This document shows, piece after piece, positions 7,292-15,416 of a stretch of DNA of 32,692 nt. The DNA lies in NCBI GenBank assembly GCA_009668945.1, contig SBEH01000014.1:1-32692 (forward strand), in the 5' to 3' direction. The position numbers and the translations under genes are program-made. Below the pieces are notes generated by a model. The model was not told where the DNA came from. It saw only the letters and a program-made list of their open reading frames with translations, and made no database searches. Within the stretch, counting starts at the first letter, position 1; each line of letters starts with the position of its first letter. This stretch comes from Actinomycetota bacterium (lineage in GTDB: Bacteria; Actinomycetota; Coriobacteriia; Anaerosomatales; Anaerosomataceae).

Positions 7292-8860
7292 ATGACGAAG
7301 CGACACGCAGCGCACTCGGCGATGTGGGCCGATGACGGCGTCGCCCTGATCACGGTGATCGGCGTGATGCTGGTGATCACCATCCTGGCGATCGGGTCTT
7401 TCAGTCTGGCGAGCCAGACGCTATTCGACGCTCAGCGCGCCGAGGATGAGACGCGTGCGTTTCGCGCGGCGAGTGCCGGAATCGACACCGTGATCTCCGC
7501 GTTCGGGCCGAGCACGCTCGCGTCATACCAGGGGATGCAGGTCACCACGCCCGACGGGACGGCCACGCTCACCGTGAGTCAGACCGGCGGAGACGCCGGC
7601 GAGTATGAGATCGTCTCGCGGGGCCAGGGCCTCGATGGAAGCACCGAGACACTTGTACAGCGGTTCTTCTACATAAATCTGTGGGAGATGAACTTCGCCG
7701 GCACCGGCTCTCAGTCCCTGATGAGCGGCTCGAGCGGTATGAACGGTTCCTCCAACATCTACGGCCCGTTCTACATCAAGGGGAACCTGGCTGTGGAAGC
7801 GAACATGTCTGTGATGGAGGGCCCGCTATTCGTGAAGGGCGGCAAACTCTCCACCAAGTCCGGGGCCTCACAGATCGGCGCGTCCACCCGCCCGGTCAAG
7901 GTGTACTGTGACGGCGGCACCGATCTCGCCAAGGGCAGCGTCTTCGTCGCCGGTCCGTTCTTGTCGGTCCCGGAGATCACGCTCCCCGGCATCACCTACG
8001 ACGACATGCGTGCCTACTCGATACGCGCGCAGTCGGAGTCGATCGATGGCCTGATGAGCAAGCAGTACATCGCGGCACCCCTCGCCAACATGGAGCTGAC
8101 CAGCCGCGGCGGGGCGATGTACAAGTACTTCGGAGACACCACCGCCACTATCGATCCGCTCGGTGCCGGCGACACCGTGCTGGCACTCGGTGGGGCAGCC
8201 AGTAGTGTCACGATCACCGGCTACGGCACTTACCCGTGCAGGGGCACATTCGGCTCGTGGGGCGCGGTCGATACTACTGGCGCCGTTGTTCCCGCCGGTG
8301 GCTCGGCGCCTTACGACGCAGCGCACAGGAACACGTTTGATGACTTCGCCTACTGGGACGAGTTCACTGGCGAGTGGGACCTCATCTACATCAGTGGCAC
8401 TGTCTTTGTAGACGGCCCGCTGGTCATCAATGACGATTGCCTGTACATCGGCAACGGCACGATCGTTGCCAACGGTCCGGTGATCCTGAACGGGCGTCTC
8501 CGTCCGTACAGCTACTCGACGGCCGACGTAGTCGTGAACAAAGTGGGTGAGGACAAGAAGTGGGCGATGGGGATCGTCACGCCGAAGTCCATCACGCTGA
8601 AGGGGCGCGGATCCAACGACGGCACGACGCCCATCCGCGACAACGCATTCGACTACGCTGGCGCGTTCTATACCGACGACACGATCTTCGTGCCTCAGCC
8701 ACTAACATCTCTTCGTGGTTCCATCCTCTCGAACAAGATGGAGTTCTCTTCTCCTAACACCGACCTGGTCACCAACCCGCTTCTGCCGACCTATCTGCCG
8801 GACTCGCTGCCCGGTGGCGGCGAGGGCATCATCACGCCCGGGTTGTGGAGTCGTATGTAA
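7292..8860 (+). CDS. PilX-like large minor pilus protein with repetitive beta-rich ectodomain
   Basis: A 522-residue protein with an N-terminal PilX/GspK-like hydrophobic segment (VALITVIGVMLVITILAIGSF). It has the VALITVI pattern in place of the FTLxE consensus, so it may be a non-cleaved or atypically processed subunit. Residues ~140-520 are rich in Gly, Ser, Asn and short beta repeats (YGPFYIKGNLAVEAN; VFVDGPLVINDDC; GTIVANGPVILNGRL) that suggest a right-handed beta-helix like those of bactofilin/polymer-forming domains. ATG 7292 follows the previous gene by 31 bases. The open frame extends far upstream, but there it lies inside the preceding pseudopilin and carries no pilus signature. A surface or tip function is inferred. 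Confidence 0.78.
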   Translation: MTKRHAAHSAMWADDGVALITVIGVMLVITILAIGSFSLASQTLFDAQRAEDETRAFRAASAGIDTVISAFGPSTLASYQGMQVTTPDGTATLTVSQTGGDAGEYEIVSRGQGLDGSTETLVQRFFYINLWEMNFAGTGSQSLMSGSSGMNGSSNIYGPFYIKGNLAVEANMSVMEGPLFVKGGKLSTKSGASQIGASTRPVKVYCDGGTDLAKGSVFVAGPFLSVPEITLPGITYDDMRAYSIRAQSESIDGLMSKQYIAAPLANMELTSRGGAMYKYFGDTTATIDPLGAGDTVLALGGAASSVTITGYGTYPCRGTFGSWGAVDTTGAVVPAGGSAPYDAAHRNTFDDFAYWDEFTGEWDLIYISGTVFVDGPLVINDDCLYIGNGTIVANGPVILNGRLRPYSYSTADVVVNKVGEDKKWAMGIVTPKSITLKGRGSNDGTTPIRDNAFDYAGAFYTDDTIFVPQPLTSLRGSILSNKMEFSSPNTDLVTNPLLPTYLPDSLPGGGEGIITPGLWSRM

Positions 8861-8892
8861 CGCTGGAGGCGTGTTCGGCGGCTGCTCTACAC

Positions 8893-8922
8893 TTGACAAC
8901 CCGGTTGTGCGTGCTGTTGGAT
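8893..8922 (+). promoter_or_regulatory. Candidate housekeeping promoter for the pilMNOP operon
   Basis: A perfect TTGACA -35 (8893-8898) is followed after 18 bases by a weak -10, TTGGAT (8917-8922). Start of transcription would be near 8929, giving a leader of about 120 bases before the pilM TTG. None of the GCCGATA boxes of the other pilus genes is present here. Confidence 0.5.
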
Positions 8923-8991
8923 AGTCACAGGTGTGTCCCTGTATGAGCGAGTCTGAACTTACGGGAACGTGCATCATCTGCCCGGGGGAAC

Positions 8992-9028
8992 GTCGCAGTA
9001 GCACCAGAAGTCGCAGTTTTGTCGCACT
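8992..9028 (+). repeat. Three GTCGCA(G/C)T repeats in the pilM leader
   Basis: The words GTCGCAGT (8992-8999), GTCGCAGT (9010-9017) and GTCGCACT (9021-9028) stand in the leader just before the pilM SD. They may be protein-binding or RNA-structure elements. I do not recognise a known riboswitch here. Confidence 0.4.
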
Positions 9029-9049
9029 AGCAGTTGAAGGAGGACACCG

Positions 9050-10171
9050 TTGGGTTCCCTCTCCTTCGGTTCGAGCCAGAGTGCTATCGGTCTCGACATC
9101 GGAACCGAGCACGTAAGGGTCGCTCAGGTCAAGCCGTCCGGCGCTGGCTTCACGCTGACCGCGTACGGGCATGTCGATGTCCCCATGGGCGCGGTCGCCG
9201 ACGGGGAGATCATCGACGCGGCTGCCGTCTCCTCGGCAATCAAGGAACTCTGGCGCCGAAGCAACGTCCGGGGCAAGGAAGTGAGCACGGGCGTATCGAA
9301 CCAGCGGGTCATCGTGCGGCTGATCGACCTGCCGTTCATGGAGCGCGGCGAACTGCAGAGCGCTATCCAGTATCAGGCTCAGGACTACATCCCGATGGCG
9401 GTGGAGGACTCTATTCTCGACTTCCAGATCATCGGTGATTACATGACCTCAAACGACGAGCACATGATGGAGGTTCTGCTTGTCGCTGCCCACCGCGAGA
9501 TGATCGGCAACACGGTAACCGCGATCGAAGGCGCCGGACTCAAGCTCGGGCAGATCGACGTATCCTCCTTCGCCATCGTTCGCGCACTGATGGGCGAGGG
9601 ACCCGGCGTGCTCCCGGACGATGAGGGGCAGGCAACCGCGATCATCCACATCTCCGCGGGTATCACCAACATCGCGGTAGTGGAGCGCGGCATCCCTCGC
9701 TTCAACCGCATCTCGTCGCTCGCCGGCAGCACGTTCTCGCAGGCGATCGCGAACGCTCTCAACGTGAGCTTCGAAGAGGCGGAGCAACTCAAGATCGTCG
9801 TGGGCCTCCCGGATGTCGAGACCGGCGAAGGAGAGCAGACGCCCGGAGTGAGTCCGGAGCAGACGCAGATGGTCCACCAGTCACTCGAGCGTGAGGTGAA
9901 CAAGTTCATCGCCGAGGTGCGGCGTTCACTTGACTACTACCTCACGCAGACATCGCAGGTCAGGAACATCCAGCGCATCCTGCTGACCGGCAGCGGCGCG
10001 CAACTCCGCAACTTGTCTGCCTACCTATCCAAGGGTCTGCAGGCCCAGGTGCTCATCGGCGACCCGCTAGAGCGGATGCAAGTCGCCAGCTCCGCGCAGG
10101 CTGCGGTGAACGCGGACAGGATGGGCAGCGTGACCGCCATCGGGCTCGCGCTGGGAGGGCTGCAGAAATGA
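9050..10171 (+). CDS. pilM: Type IV pilus actin-like assembly protein PilM
   Basis: Cytoplasmic actin-fold protein that binds the N-terminal tail of PilN and links the PilNO(P) complex to the assembly machinery. The 373-residue length fits the family. The N-terminal phosphate-1 loop AIGLDIGTEHVRVAQV and an internal second actin-like motif (TAIIHISAGITNIAVVERG) are visible; the C-terminal LLTGSGAQLRNLSAYL is the adenosine-binding region. The start is an uncommon TTG, supported by GAAGGAGGA (9036-9044) at 5-base spacing. The stop overlaps the pilN start (ATGA), indicating translational coupling. Confidence 0.93.
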   Translation: MGSLSFGSSQSAIGLDIGTEHVRVAQVKPSGAGFTLTAYGHVDVPMGAVADGEIIDAAAVSSAIKELWRRSNVRGKEVSTGVSNQRVIVRLIDLPFMERGELQSAIQYQAQDYIPMAVEDSILDFQIIGDYMTSNDEHMMEVLLVAAHREMIGNTVTAIEGAGLKLGQIDVSSFAIVRALMGEGPGVLPDDEGQATAIIHISAGITNIAVVERGIPRFNRISSLAGSTFSQAIANALNVSFEEAEQLKIVVGLPDVETGEGEQTPGVSPEQTQMVHQSLEREVNKFIAEVRRSLDYYLTQTSQVRNIQRILLTGSGAQLRNLSAYLSKGLQAQVLIGDPLERMQVASSAQAAVNADRMGSVTAIGLALGGLQK

Positions 10172-10755
10172 TGCGCATCAACCTGCTCCCGCCCGAGATA
10201 CTCGACCGCCGCAAGGCTGAGAAGCGCATAGGTTGGGTGGTGTTGGCTGCTATCGGCGTGGCCGTCATCCTCGTGGGTGTCTGGGCGTTCGCGTTCCTCA
10301 ACCTAAGAGGTCAGGAGGACGAGCTTGCAGCGATCCAGCAGCAGGTGCAGACCACGAACGCGCAGGCCGCACAACTTGCGATCTTCGAGGAGCGAGCCGC
10401 GGAACTCGAGTCTCGCCGGGTGACGGCGGCCCAGGCCCTCGACGGGCGGCGGAGCTGGGCGAAGCTCTTCAACGAGCTGTCGCTGGTTCTGCCTTCCGAT
10501 GTATGGATCCAGACTCTTTCCGCCGACCAGGCGACGGGACTGCAGATCGCGGGCTACGCGGTCGATGTGGCAAACGACTCGCCCGACGCGGGACACAAGG
10601 CGATAGCGAAAATGCTGGTTCGGCTAGCGGATCTAGATCAGCTCAGGAATGTCTGGCTGTCCAGCTCCACCAAGTCGGACTTTGAGGAGCAGCCGGCGAT
10701 CCAGTTCGCAGTCTCCGCCGAAGTCGTCGACCCCACGACGGGAGCGACGCAATGA
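10168..10755 (+). CDS. pilN: Type IV pilus assembly protein PilN
   Basis: Bitopic inner-membrane protein of 195 residues. The extreme N-terminus MMRINLLPPEILDRRK carries the conserved INLLP motif that docks into PilM. One membrane helix follows (WVVLAAIGVAVILVGVWAFAFL), then a coiled coil (~50-90) and a ferredoxin-like outer domain (WIQTLSAD...LQIAGYA). It forms a heterodimer with PilO. The start overlaps the pilM stop by 4 bases. Confidence 0.9.
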   Translation: MMRINLLPPEILDRRKAEKRIGWVVLAAIGVAVILVGVWAFAFLNLRGQEDELAAIQQQVQTTNAQAAQLAIFEERAAELESRRVTAAQALDGRRSWAKLFNELSLVLPSDVWIQTLSADQATGLQIAGYAVDVANDSPDAGHKAIAKMLVRLADLDQLRNVWLSSSTKSDFEEQPAIQFAVSAEVVDPTTGATQ

Positions 10756-10841
10756 TGACGGTCCTGACACGCATCCATCCGCGACGGGCGAGCCTGCCCC
10801 GCCGTGTACGCTCGATCCGACGCGGAGGATGTGAATCATGA
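10752..10841 (+). CDS. Possible 29-residue Arg-rich ORF bridging pilN and pilO
   Basis: A small frame starts with ATGATG inside the pilN stop (AATGA overlap) and ends with TGA inside the pilO start (ATGA overlap). It would encode 29 residues with about nine arginines and no recognisable domain. Reading it would carry ribosomes from pilN to pilO across the 82-base gap. Whether the peptide is made or matters is unknown. pilO has its own SD (GGAGGAT), so the ORF is not needed to explain pilO expression. Confidence 0.25.
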   Translation: MMTVLTRIHPRRASLPRRVRSIRRGGCES

Positions 10842-11437
10842 GGCAGCTCTCGGCGCAGGTGCAGATGTACATCGCGATAGGCGTCATCGTGGTGGTCACG
10901 CTCGCCGTGGCGTTCCTTGTGATCCTCCCGCTGTTCCAGGAGGCGTCGGCGATCAAGGGTGAGATCGCCACCGAGCAGCAGAATCTGGCGACTGCCCAGG
11001 CGTTGCTGGCCAGGCGTCAGAGCGCCAAGGCGCAGTCTGCCGCGAACGAGGTCGAACTGATGCGTATCGCGAACGCGATTCCGGATGCGCCGCAGCTGCC
11101 GTCGGTGATAATCGAATTGCAGGACATCGCGAACGCGTCAGGCGTCGAGTTCATCTCGCTGTCGCCGTCCGATCTCACTCTCGCGGCGGCTCTCCCGGAC
11201 GGGACCGTTCCTGCATTCAGCAGCGTTCCGATGAGCTTGACCCTGAGTGGCAGCTGGTCCGAGCTGATCGACTACATGAATCGAGTGCACGCGCTCGATC
11301 GCGGCGTGCGCGTGACGACCTCCTCCTTCACCTACGTACCGGCAACGGAAGAGGAGCCGGCATTCATCAATGCTTCGGTGACTCTGGAGGTCTACGTCAT
11401 GGCCGCAAGCACGACCACCGGCGCGAGTGCGCCCTAG
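10838..11437 (+). CDS. pilO: Type IV pilus assembly protein PilO
   Basis: Bitopic inner-membrane protein of 199 residues that pairs with PilN. A short cytoplasmic N-terminus is followed by one helix (MYIAIGVIVVVTLAVAFLVILPLF), a coiled coil rich in Gln/Ala (~45-85) and a ferredoxin-like domain (~90-185) including LSGSWSELIDYMNRVHALDR, a PilO signature-like segment. GGAGGAT lies 8 bases upstream of ATG. The order pilM-N-O is the canonical alignment-complex order. Confidence 0.9.
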   Translation: MRQLSAQVQMYIAIGVIVVVTLAVAFLVILPLFQEASAIKGEIATEQQNLATAQALLARRQSAKAQSAANEVELMRIANAIPDAPQLPSVIIELQDIANASGVEFISLSPSDLTLAAALPDGTVPAFSSVPMSLTLSGSWSELIDYMNRVHALDRGVRVTTSSFTYVPATEEEPAFINASVTLEVYVMAASTTTGASAP

Positions 11438-11461
11438 CAGTCCGAGAAGGAGGTGACGACC

Positions 11462-12067
11462 GTGTCCGATGAACTCACCAGCGCGCCCGTACCGCCGAGC
11501 GCATCTGCGGACAAGAAGTCTGGATTCCTAGCTACGTCGACGGGCAAGATCGTCGCGATCGTCGTCGGGCTCGGCGTGCTGGGCATCATAGCCGGGGTGG
11601 CCGTAGCGATCGTCCTCTACGTATTCGGCAGCCAGGCCGTGGACCAATTGGAGGAGCTGGCGCAGCAGCCTGCGACCAGTACGAGCGGTGAGGCCACGAG
11701 CACTGCGGGTGCCGATGTTCCGGCTCCGGCGGCCGAGCTCCCCAACTCGGAGATCTTCACGTTCCGGGACATCTTCGTTCCGCTGCTAAAGCCGCTGACG
11801 GCTGCGACGACGACAGGTACGAGCACGGGGACGACCGACACCGTGACGCCTACCAGCAGCAACACGCTGTACCTCGATGGCGTCGTCACGGAGAACGGTG
11901 TTCTGATGGCCCAGCTTCGCTGGAACGGCACGTCGTACTCGTTGGCTGCTGGCGGGACGATTCCGAACTCACCGTGGCAGGTCCTGCGGGTGTCATCGAC
12001 GAGCGTGACGATGCTCTACGGCGACACGCAGGTGACGCTGTCGGTGGGCCAGGGCATCACGAAGTAG
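11462..12067 (+). CDS. PilP/GspC-like protein closing the pilMNO operon
   Basis: A 201-residue single-pass membrane protein: cytoplasmic N-terminus, helix IVAIVVGLGVLGIIAGVAVAI, a Thr/Ser/Ala-rich linker, then a small beta domain near the C-terminus (YLDGVVTENGVLMAQLRW...WQVLRVSSTSVTMLYG). That domain has the strand order and Gly pattern of PilP/GspC homology regions; TFRDIFVPLL stands where PilP has its 'DPF' motif. A monoderm has no secretin, so its partner would differ from that of Proteobacterial PilP. The GTG at 11462 is the start because AAGGAGGTGA (11447-11456), a perfect anti-SD match, lies 5 bases before it; the earlier in-frame GTG is inside that SD. Confidence 0.7.
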   Translation: MSDELTSAPVPPSASADKKSGFLATSTGKIVAIVVGLGVLGIIAGVAVAIVLYVFGSQAVDQLEELAQQPATSTSGEATSTAGADVPAPAAELPNSEIFTFRDIFVPLLKPLTAATTTGTSTGTTDTVTPTSSNTLYLDGVVTENGVLMAQLRWNGTSYSLAAGGTIPNSPWQVLRVSSTSVTMLYGDTQVTLSVGQGITK

Positions 12068-12090
12068 CGCTTCCGAGCCATGGGACATCG

Positions 12091-12114
12091 CGGGCGTCGC
12101 AGGTGCGGCGCCCG
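12091..12114 (+). terminator. Hairpin after the pil operon
   Basis: CGGGCGTCGC and GCGGCGCCCG form a 10-bp stem with one G-T wobble around an AGGT loop (12101-12104), followed by TTGCGTCTTC. The T-run is broken, so it is a moderate terminator candidate between the pilus operon and aroC. Confidence 0.5.
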
Positions 12115-12142
12115 TTGCGTCTTCGGGAATCGTCGCGTGCGG

Positions 12143-12148
12143 TAGAAT
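12143..12148 (+). promoter_or_regulatory. Possible -10 element for the aro operon
   Basis: TAGAAT lies 31 bases before the aroC start, downstream of the hairpin. I find no convincing -35 at 16-18 bases, so this is a tentative promoter. Confidence 0.3.
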
Positions 12149-12178
12149 CGGCGGATAGGCGGTGCGGAGGGAGGGGCC

Positions 12179-13327
12179 GTGCGCTACACCACGGCAGGAG
12201 AGTCCCACGGGCGGGCGCTGCTCGCCATTGTATCCGGTGTTCCAGCCGGTGTGCCCGTGTCGCAGGACGCTATCGACGTACAGCTGGCGAGACGCCAATC
12301 CGGCTACGGGCGTGGCGGACGCATGGGCATCGAGACCGACACAGCGCGGGTCTTGTCCGGAGTGCGGTTCTCACACACGATCGGAAGTCCCGTAGCGCTG
12401 CTAATCGAGAATCTCGACGCGCAGAATTGGCTTGAGGCGATGGATGTGTGGGGTCACGGCGCCGACGTGGAACCGGTGACCGCGCCCCGTCCCGGTCATG
12501 CGGACCTGCCGGGACTGCAGCGCACCGGGGCGGCCGACGTGCGAGACGTCCTAGAGCGGGCGAGCGCACGGGAGACAGCCGCGCGCGTAGCCGCGGGGGC
12601 GATTGCCCGAGCGTTCCTCGCAGAGGTGGGCGTCCTGGTCCGCTCGTGGGTGGAGGCGATCGGCGGGGTCGGCACGGGAGCGCTTGTCCCGTCCGCGGTG
12701 GATCAGGCCGCGGTCGCCGCCAGCGATGTGAGCTGTCCGGACCCGGAGACTGCAGCGCGCATGCGCACGGCGATCGATGCGGCGCATGAGCAGGGGGAGA
12801 GCGTCGGCGGCACCTTCACCGTGTGCGCGGAGGGGCTCGTTCCGGGCCTCGGCACGTATGCCGAGGCCGCGGAGCGTCTCGATGCGCGTCTTGCGGCCGC
12901 GGTGATGTCGATTCCGGCGATCAAGGGCATCGAGTTTGGTGACGGCTTCGCCTGCGCCGCGCGGCCCGGGTCCGCGGTCCACGATGAGATCGTGCTAGAA
13001 GCGCCTGGGCGCCTTCGGCGGGCCAGCAACAGGGCCGGCGGCGTGGAGGGCGGCATGTCTAACGGAGAGCCGCTGGTGCTGCGTGCGGCTATGAAGCCGA
13101 TTCCGACGCTCATGCGGCCGCTGAAGACGATAGACATCGCGACCGGTGAGGTAGCCGACGCAGCGAAAGAGCGCTCTGATGTCTGCGCTGTTCCGGCCGC
13201 GGCGGTCGTTGCCGAGGCCGAGGTGGCGATGGTGCTCGCCGACGCGTACCAGGATCTCTTCGGGCACGGCCCGTTGGCAGACGTGCAGCGCGCACTGGGG
13301 GACTATCGGGCAAGGATTTCGTGGTGA
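12179..13327 (+). CDS. aroC: Chorismate synthase
   Basis: Catalyses the last shikimate step, 5-enolpyruvylshikimate-3-phosphate to chorismate, using reduced FMN. The 382-residue length is typical. Family signatures are visible: the N-terminal GESHGRALLAIVSGVPAG; RRQSGYGRGGRMGIE with the phosphate-binding Arg residues; RPGHADLPG; ASARETAARVAAGAIAR; and the C-terminal SNRAGGVEGGMSNG followed by MKPIPT. GTG start has GGAGGGAGGGG closely upstream. Its stop overlaps the start of aroKB, so the aro genes are translationally coupled. Confidence 0.97.
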   Translation: MRYTTAGESHGRALLAIVSGVPAGVPVSQDAIDVQLARRQSGYGRGGRMGIETDTARVLSGVRFSHTIGSPVALLIENLDAQNWLEAMDVWGHGADVEPVTAPRPGHADLPGLQRTGAADVRDVLERASARETAARVAAGAIARAFLAEVGVLVRSWVEAIGGVGTGALVPSAVDQAAVAASDVSCPDPETAARMRTAIDAAHEQGESVGGTFTVCAEGLVPGLGTYAEAAERLDARLAAAVMSIPAIKGIEFGDGFACAARPGSAVHDEIVLEAPGRLRRASNRAGGVEGGMSNGEPLVLRAAMKPIPTLMRPLKTIDIATGEVADAAKERSDVCAVPAAAVVAEAEVAMVLADAYQDLFGHGPLADVQRALGDYRARISW

Positions 13328-14973
13328 GCCACCTGTTTCTGACAGGCTTCATGGGAGCCGGCAAGTCGACCGTGGGGCGGATCGTCGCCGAGAAGCTTGA
13401 CCGGCCATTCATCGATCTCGACGCTGAGATCGAGCGCCAGGAGGGAGTCAGTATCGAGGCGCTCTTCGAGGCGCGCGGGGAGGCCGCCTTCAGGGACGCC
13501 GAACACGCAGCGCTTGAGTCGCTTGTGGGAGCTCAGCCGTCCGTGGTGGCGACCGGAGGCGGTCTGGTGCTCCGTGAGGACAATCAGGGGCTGCTCCGAG
13601 CGCACGGTGTGGTGGTCTACCTGGCAGTGACACCCGAGGAGGCCATGGCGCGGTTGGGGGGTGCAGCAGGTCGTCCGCTGCTGTCCGGCGGGGGCCTCGC
13701 GGCCGCGCGGGACATCCTGTCGGCGCGACTCTCAGTCTACTCGGCCACCGCTGACCACGTTGTGGACACGGACGGACTGACACCGCAGCAGGTTGCGGAG
13801 ACCGTTCTGGAGGCCATCGGGGCGACGGGGTCGGTCCGCGTGGTGCGGGTAGGCGGCGAGCAGGGATACTGCGCCTACGAGATCATCCTGGGAGACGGGC
13901 TTGTCGGACGGCTCGGCGAGCGCGTTGCACCTGTGTGCCATTCCCGATCCGTGGCCCTGGTCACGGACGTGAACGTGGATGCTCTCTATGGCAGCGCGGC
14001 TGCGGCGTCGCTGGAGAACGCCGGGCTTTGCGTGAGCCGTCACGTACTGCCCGCGGGGGAGGAGTCCAAGTCCTGGACGGTCGCGGGTGGCTTGCTCGAG
14101 GAGTTCGCCGCCCGTGGCGTGGATCGCAGCTCGGCCGTGGTGGCGCTGGGTGGCGGGGTGGTCGGAGATGTAGCGGGGTTCTGTGCCGCTTCGTACATGC
14201 GAGGCGTCGACCTGGTCCACGTGCCTACCACCTTGCTTGCCCAGGTGGACAGCTCGATCGGCGGGAAGACGGGCGTCGACCTGGCGGCGGGCAAGAACCT
14301 TGCGGGCGCCTTCTGGCCGCCGGCCCTCGTGATCACGGACTCCGCGGTCTTGCAGTCACTTCCTGCGTCCGAGTGGACGAACGGGCTTGTCGAGACGGTC
14401 AAGGCGGCGCTTCTCGCAGGCGAGGCGTCACTGGCGAGGGTCGAACGGGACCTCGAGCGGCTCATGGACCGGGAAGGCGAAGCAGTGCGGGCCACGGTGG
14501 CCGATGCAGTCATGTTCAAGGCGCGAATCGTCACCGAAGACCTGCGCGAAGCCGGTCTGCGGGAGTGCCTCAACCTCGGCCATACGCTTGGCCATGCACT
14601 CGAGCTCCTGAGCGGATACGGAAGCCTCTCGCACGGTCTTGCCGTGGCGGAGGGGATGCGGTTCGCGTGCTCGCTGGCGACCAAGGTCGTGAATCCGGAT
14701 CCAGGACTGGCGGCGCGTGTTGGCACGATTCTCGACGGGATCGGCGCAGGTCGCGAACCCGTCCTGCATGCGCTCGTGCCGCACCTGAAGGCGATCACGC
14801 CGCAGTCCGTGCTCGCGGCGATGAAGGGGGACAAGAAGGCGCGGGGCGGGGTCGTGCGCTTCGTCCTGCTTCGGGCCCCGGGTACCTGGCGAGTCGAGGA
14901 GATTGATGAGAGTCTTCTTCTCGAGGAGCTGACGGCGTGGGCATCCGATCTCGCGGAGGGGGGAGTGCGGTAG
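13324..14973 (+). CDS. aroKB: Bifunctional shikimate kinase / 3-dehydroquinate synthase
   Basis: A 549-residue fusion of two shikimate enzymes. Residues ~1-170 are AroK: P-loop GFMGAGKST at 8-16, DLDAEIE substrate region, ATGGGLVL, and a lid Arg region (GGAAGRPLL). Residues ~175-545 are AroB, the NAD- and metal-dependent cyclase: ALGGGVVGDVAGF at ~273, VPTTLLAQVDSSIGGKTGV (Lys near 313-315), and metal ligand region LNLGHTLGHALE at ~417. Both halves look complete. GTG 13324 overlaps the aroC stop (GTGA) and has AAGGA 7 bases upstream; GTG 13321 is the alternative. The TAG stop shares one base with the aroQ GTG. Confidence 0.95.
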   Translation: MSHLFLTGFMGAGKSTVGRIVAEKLDRPFIDLDAEIERQEGVSIEALFEARGEAAFRDAEHAALESLVGAQPSVVATGGGLVLREDNQGLLRAHGVVVYLAVTPEEAMARLGGAAGRPLLSGGGLAAARDILSARLSVYSATADHVVDTDGLTPQQVAETVLEAIGATGSVRVVRVGGEQGYCAYEIILGDGLVGRLGERVAPVCHSRSVALVTDVNVDALYGSAAAASLENAGLCVSRHVLPAGEESKSWTVAGGLLEEFAARGVDRSSAVVALGGGVVGDVAGFCAASYMRGVDLVHVPTTLLAQVDSSIGGKTGVDLAAGKNLAGAFWPPALVITDSAVLQSLPASEWTNGLVETVKAALLAGEASLARVERDLERLMDREGEAVRATVADAVMFKARIVTEDLREAGLRECLNLGHTLGHALELLSGYGSLSHGLAVAEGMRFACSLATKVVNPDPGLAARVGTILDGIGAGREPVLHALVPHLKAITPQSVLAAMKGDKKARGGVVRFVLLRAPGTWRVEEIDESLLLEELTAWASDLAEGGVR

Positions 14974-15416
14974 TGCTGCGCATTCTGGTCGTCAACGGAC
15001 CGAATCTGAACCTGCTCGGCAGGCGCGAGCCGGATGTATACGGCACGGCGACGCTCGACGAGATAGAGGCGATGGTCGCGACCCGCGCCGCGGAGCTCGG
15101 TGTGGACGTGTACTTCTTCCAATCGAACCACGAGGGCGCCATCATCGACCGGCTCCACGAAGCGATCGATGTCTGCGACGGCGTCGTGATCAACCCGGGT
15201 GCCTACACGCACTACTCCTACGCCATCCGTGACGCGATCGCCGCAATCGGAATGCCTTCGGTGGAGGTGCACTTGAGCGACATCAGCGCGCGCGAGGACT
15301 TCCGCGCGGTGAGCGTGACCGCCCCGGTCTGCATTGACCAGGTGTCGGGTCTGGGGGCAGCATCGTATCTTGAGGGCCTGGAACTGCTGGTGTCCCGGTT
15401 GCGCGAGGAGGACTGA
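14973..15416 (+). CDS. aroQ: Type II 3-dehydroquinate dehydratase
   Basis: Dehydrates 3-dehydroquinate to 3-dehydroshikimate. The 147-residue length is that of the dodecameric type II enzyme. NGPNLNLLGRREPDVYG includes the catalytic Tyr23; QSNHEGAIIDRLHEA, INPGAYTHYSYAIRDAI and the catalytic-His segment VEVHLSDISAREDFR follow in family order. GTG at 14973 overlaps the aroKB stop by one base and has GGAGGGGGGAG 8 bases upstream; an earlier in-frame GTG lies inside aroKB. The usual S/N after VEVHLS is Asp here, a minor change. The stop overlaps the next start (TGATG). Confidence 0.95.
   Translation: MLRILVVNGPNLNLLGRREPDVYGTATLDEIEAMVATRAAELGVDVYFFQSNHEGAIIDRLHEAIDVCDGVVINPGAYTHYSYAIRDAIAAIGMPSVEVHLSDISAREDFRAVSVTAPVCIDQVSGLGAASYLEGLELLVSRLREED

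Noticed and set aside
8930-9049. c-di-GMP riboswitch upstream of pilM
   Set aside because: The conserved core words and tetraloop-receptor pattern of GEMM riboswitches are not visible by eye.
10649-10834. 61-codon frame over the pilN end and pilN-pilO gap
   Set aside because: It is out of frame with pilN, Ser/Arg/Pro-rich, and has no start signal; the 29-codon frame has the coupling features.
14040-15272. 410-codon antisense frame over aroKB and aroQ
   Set aside because: Both sense genes have intact catalytic motifs; the antisense product is Ser/Arg/Thr-rich with no recognisable domain.
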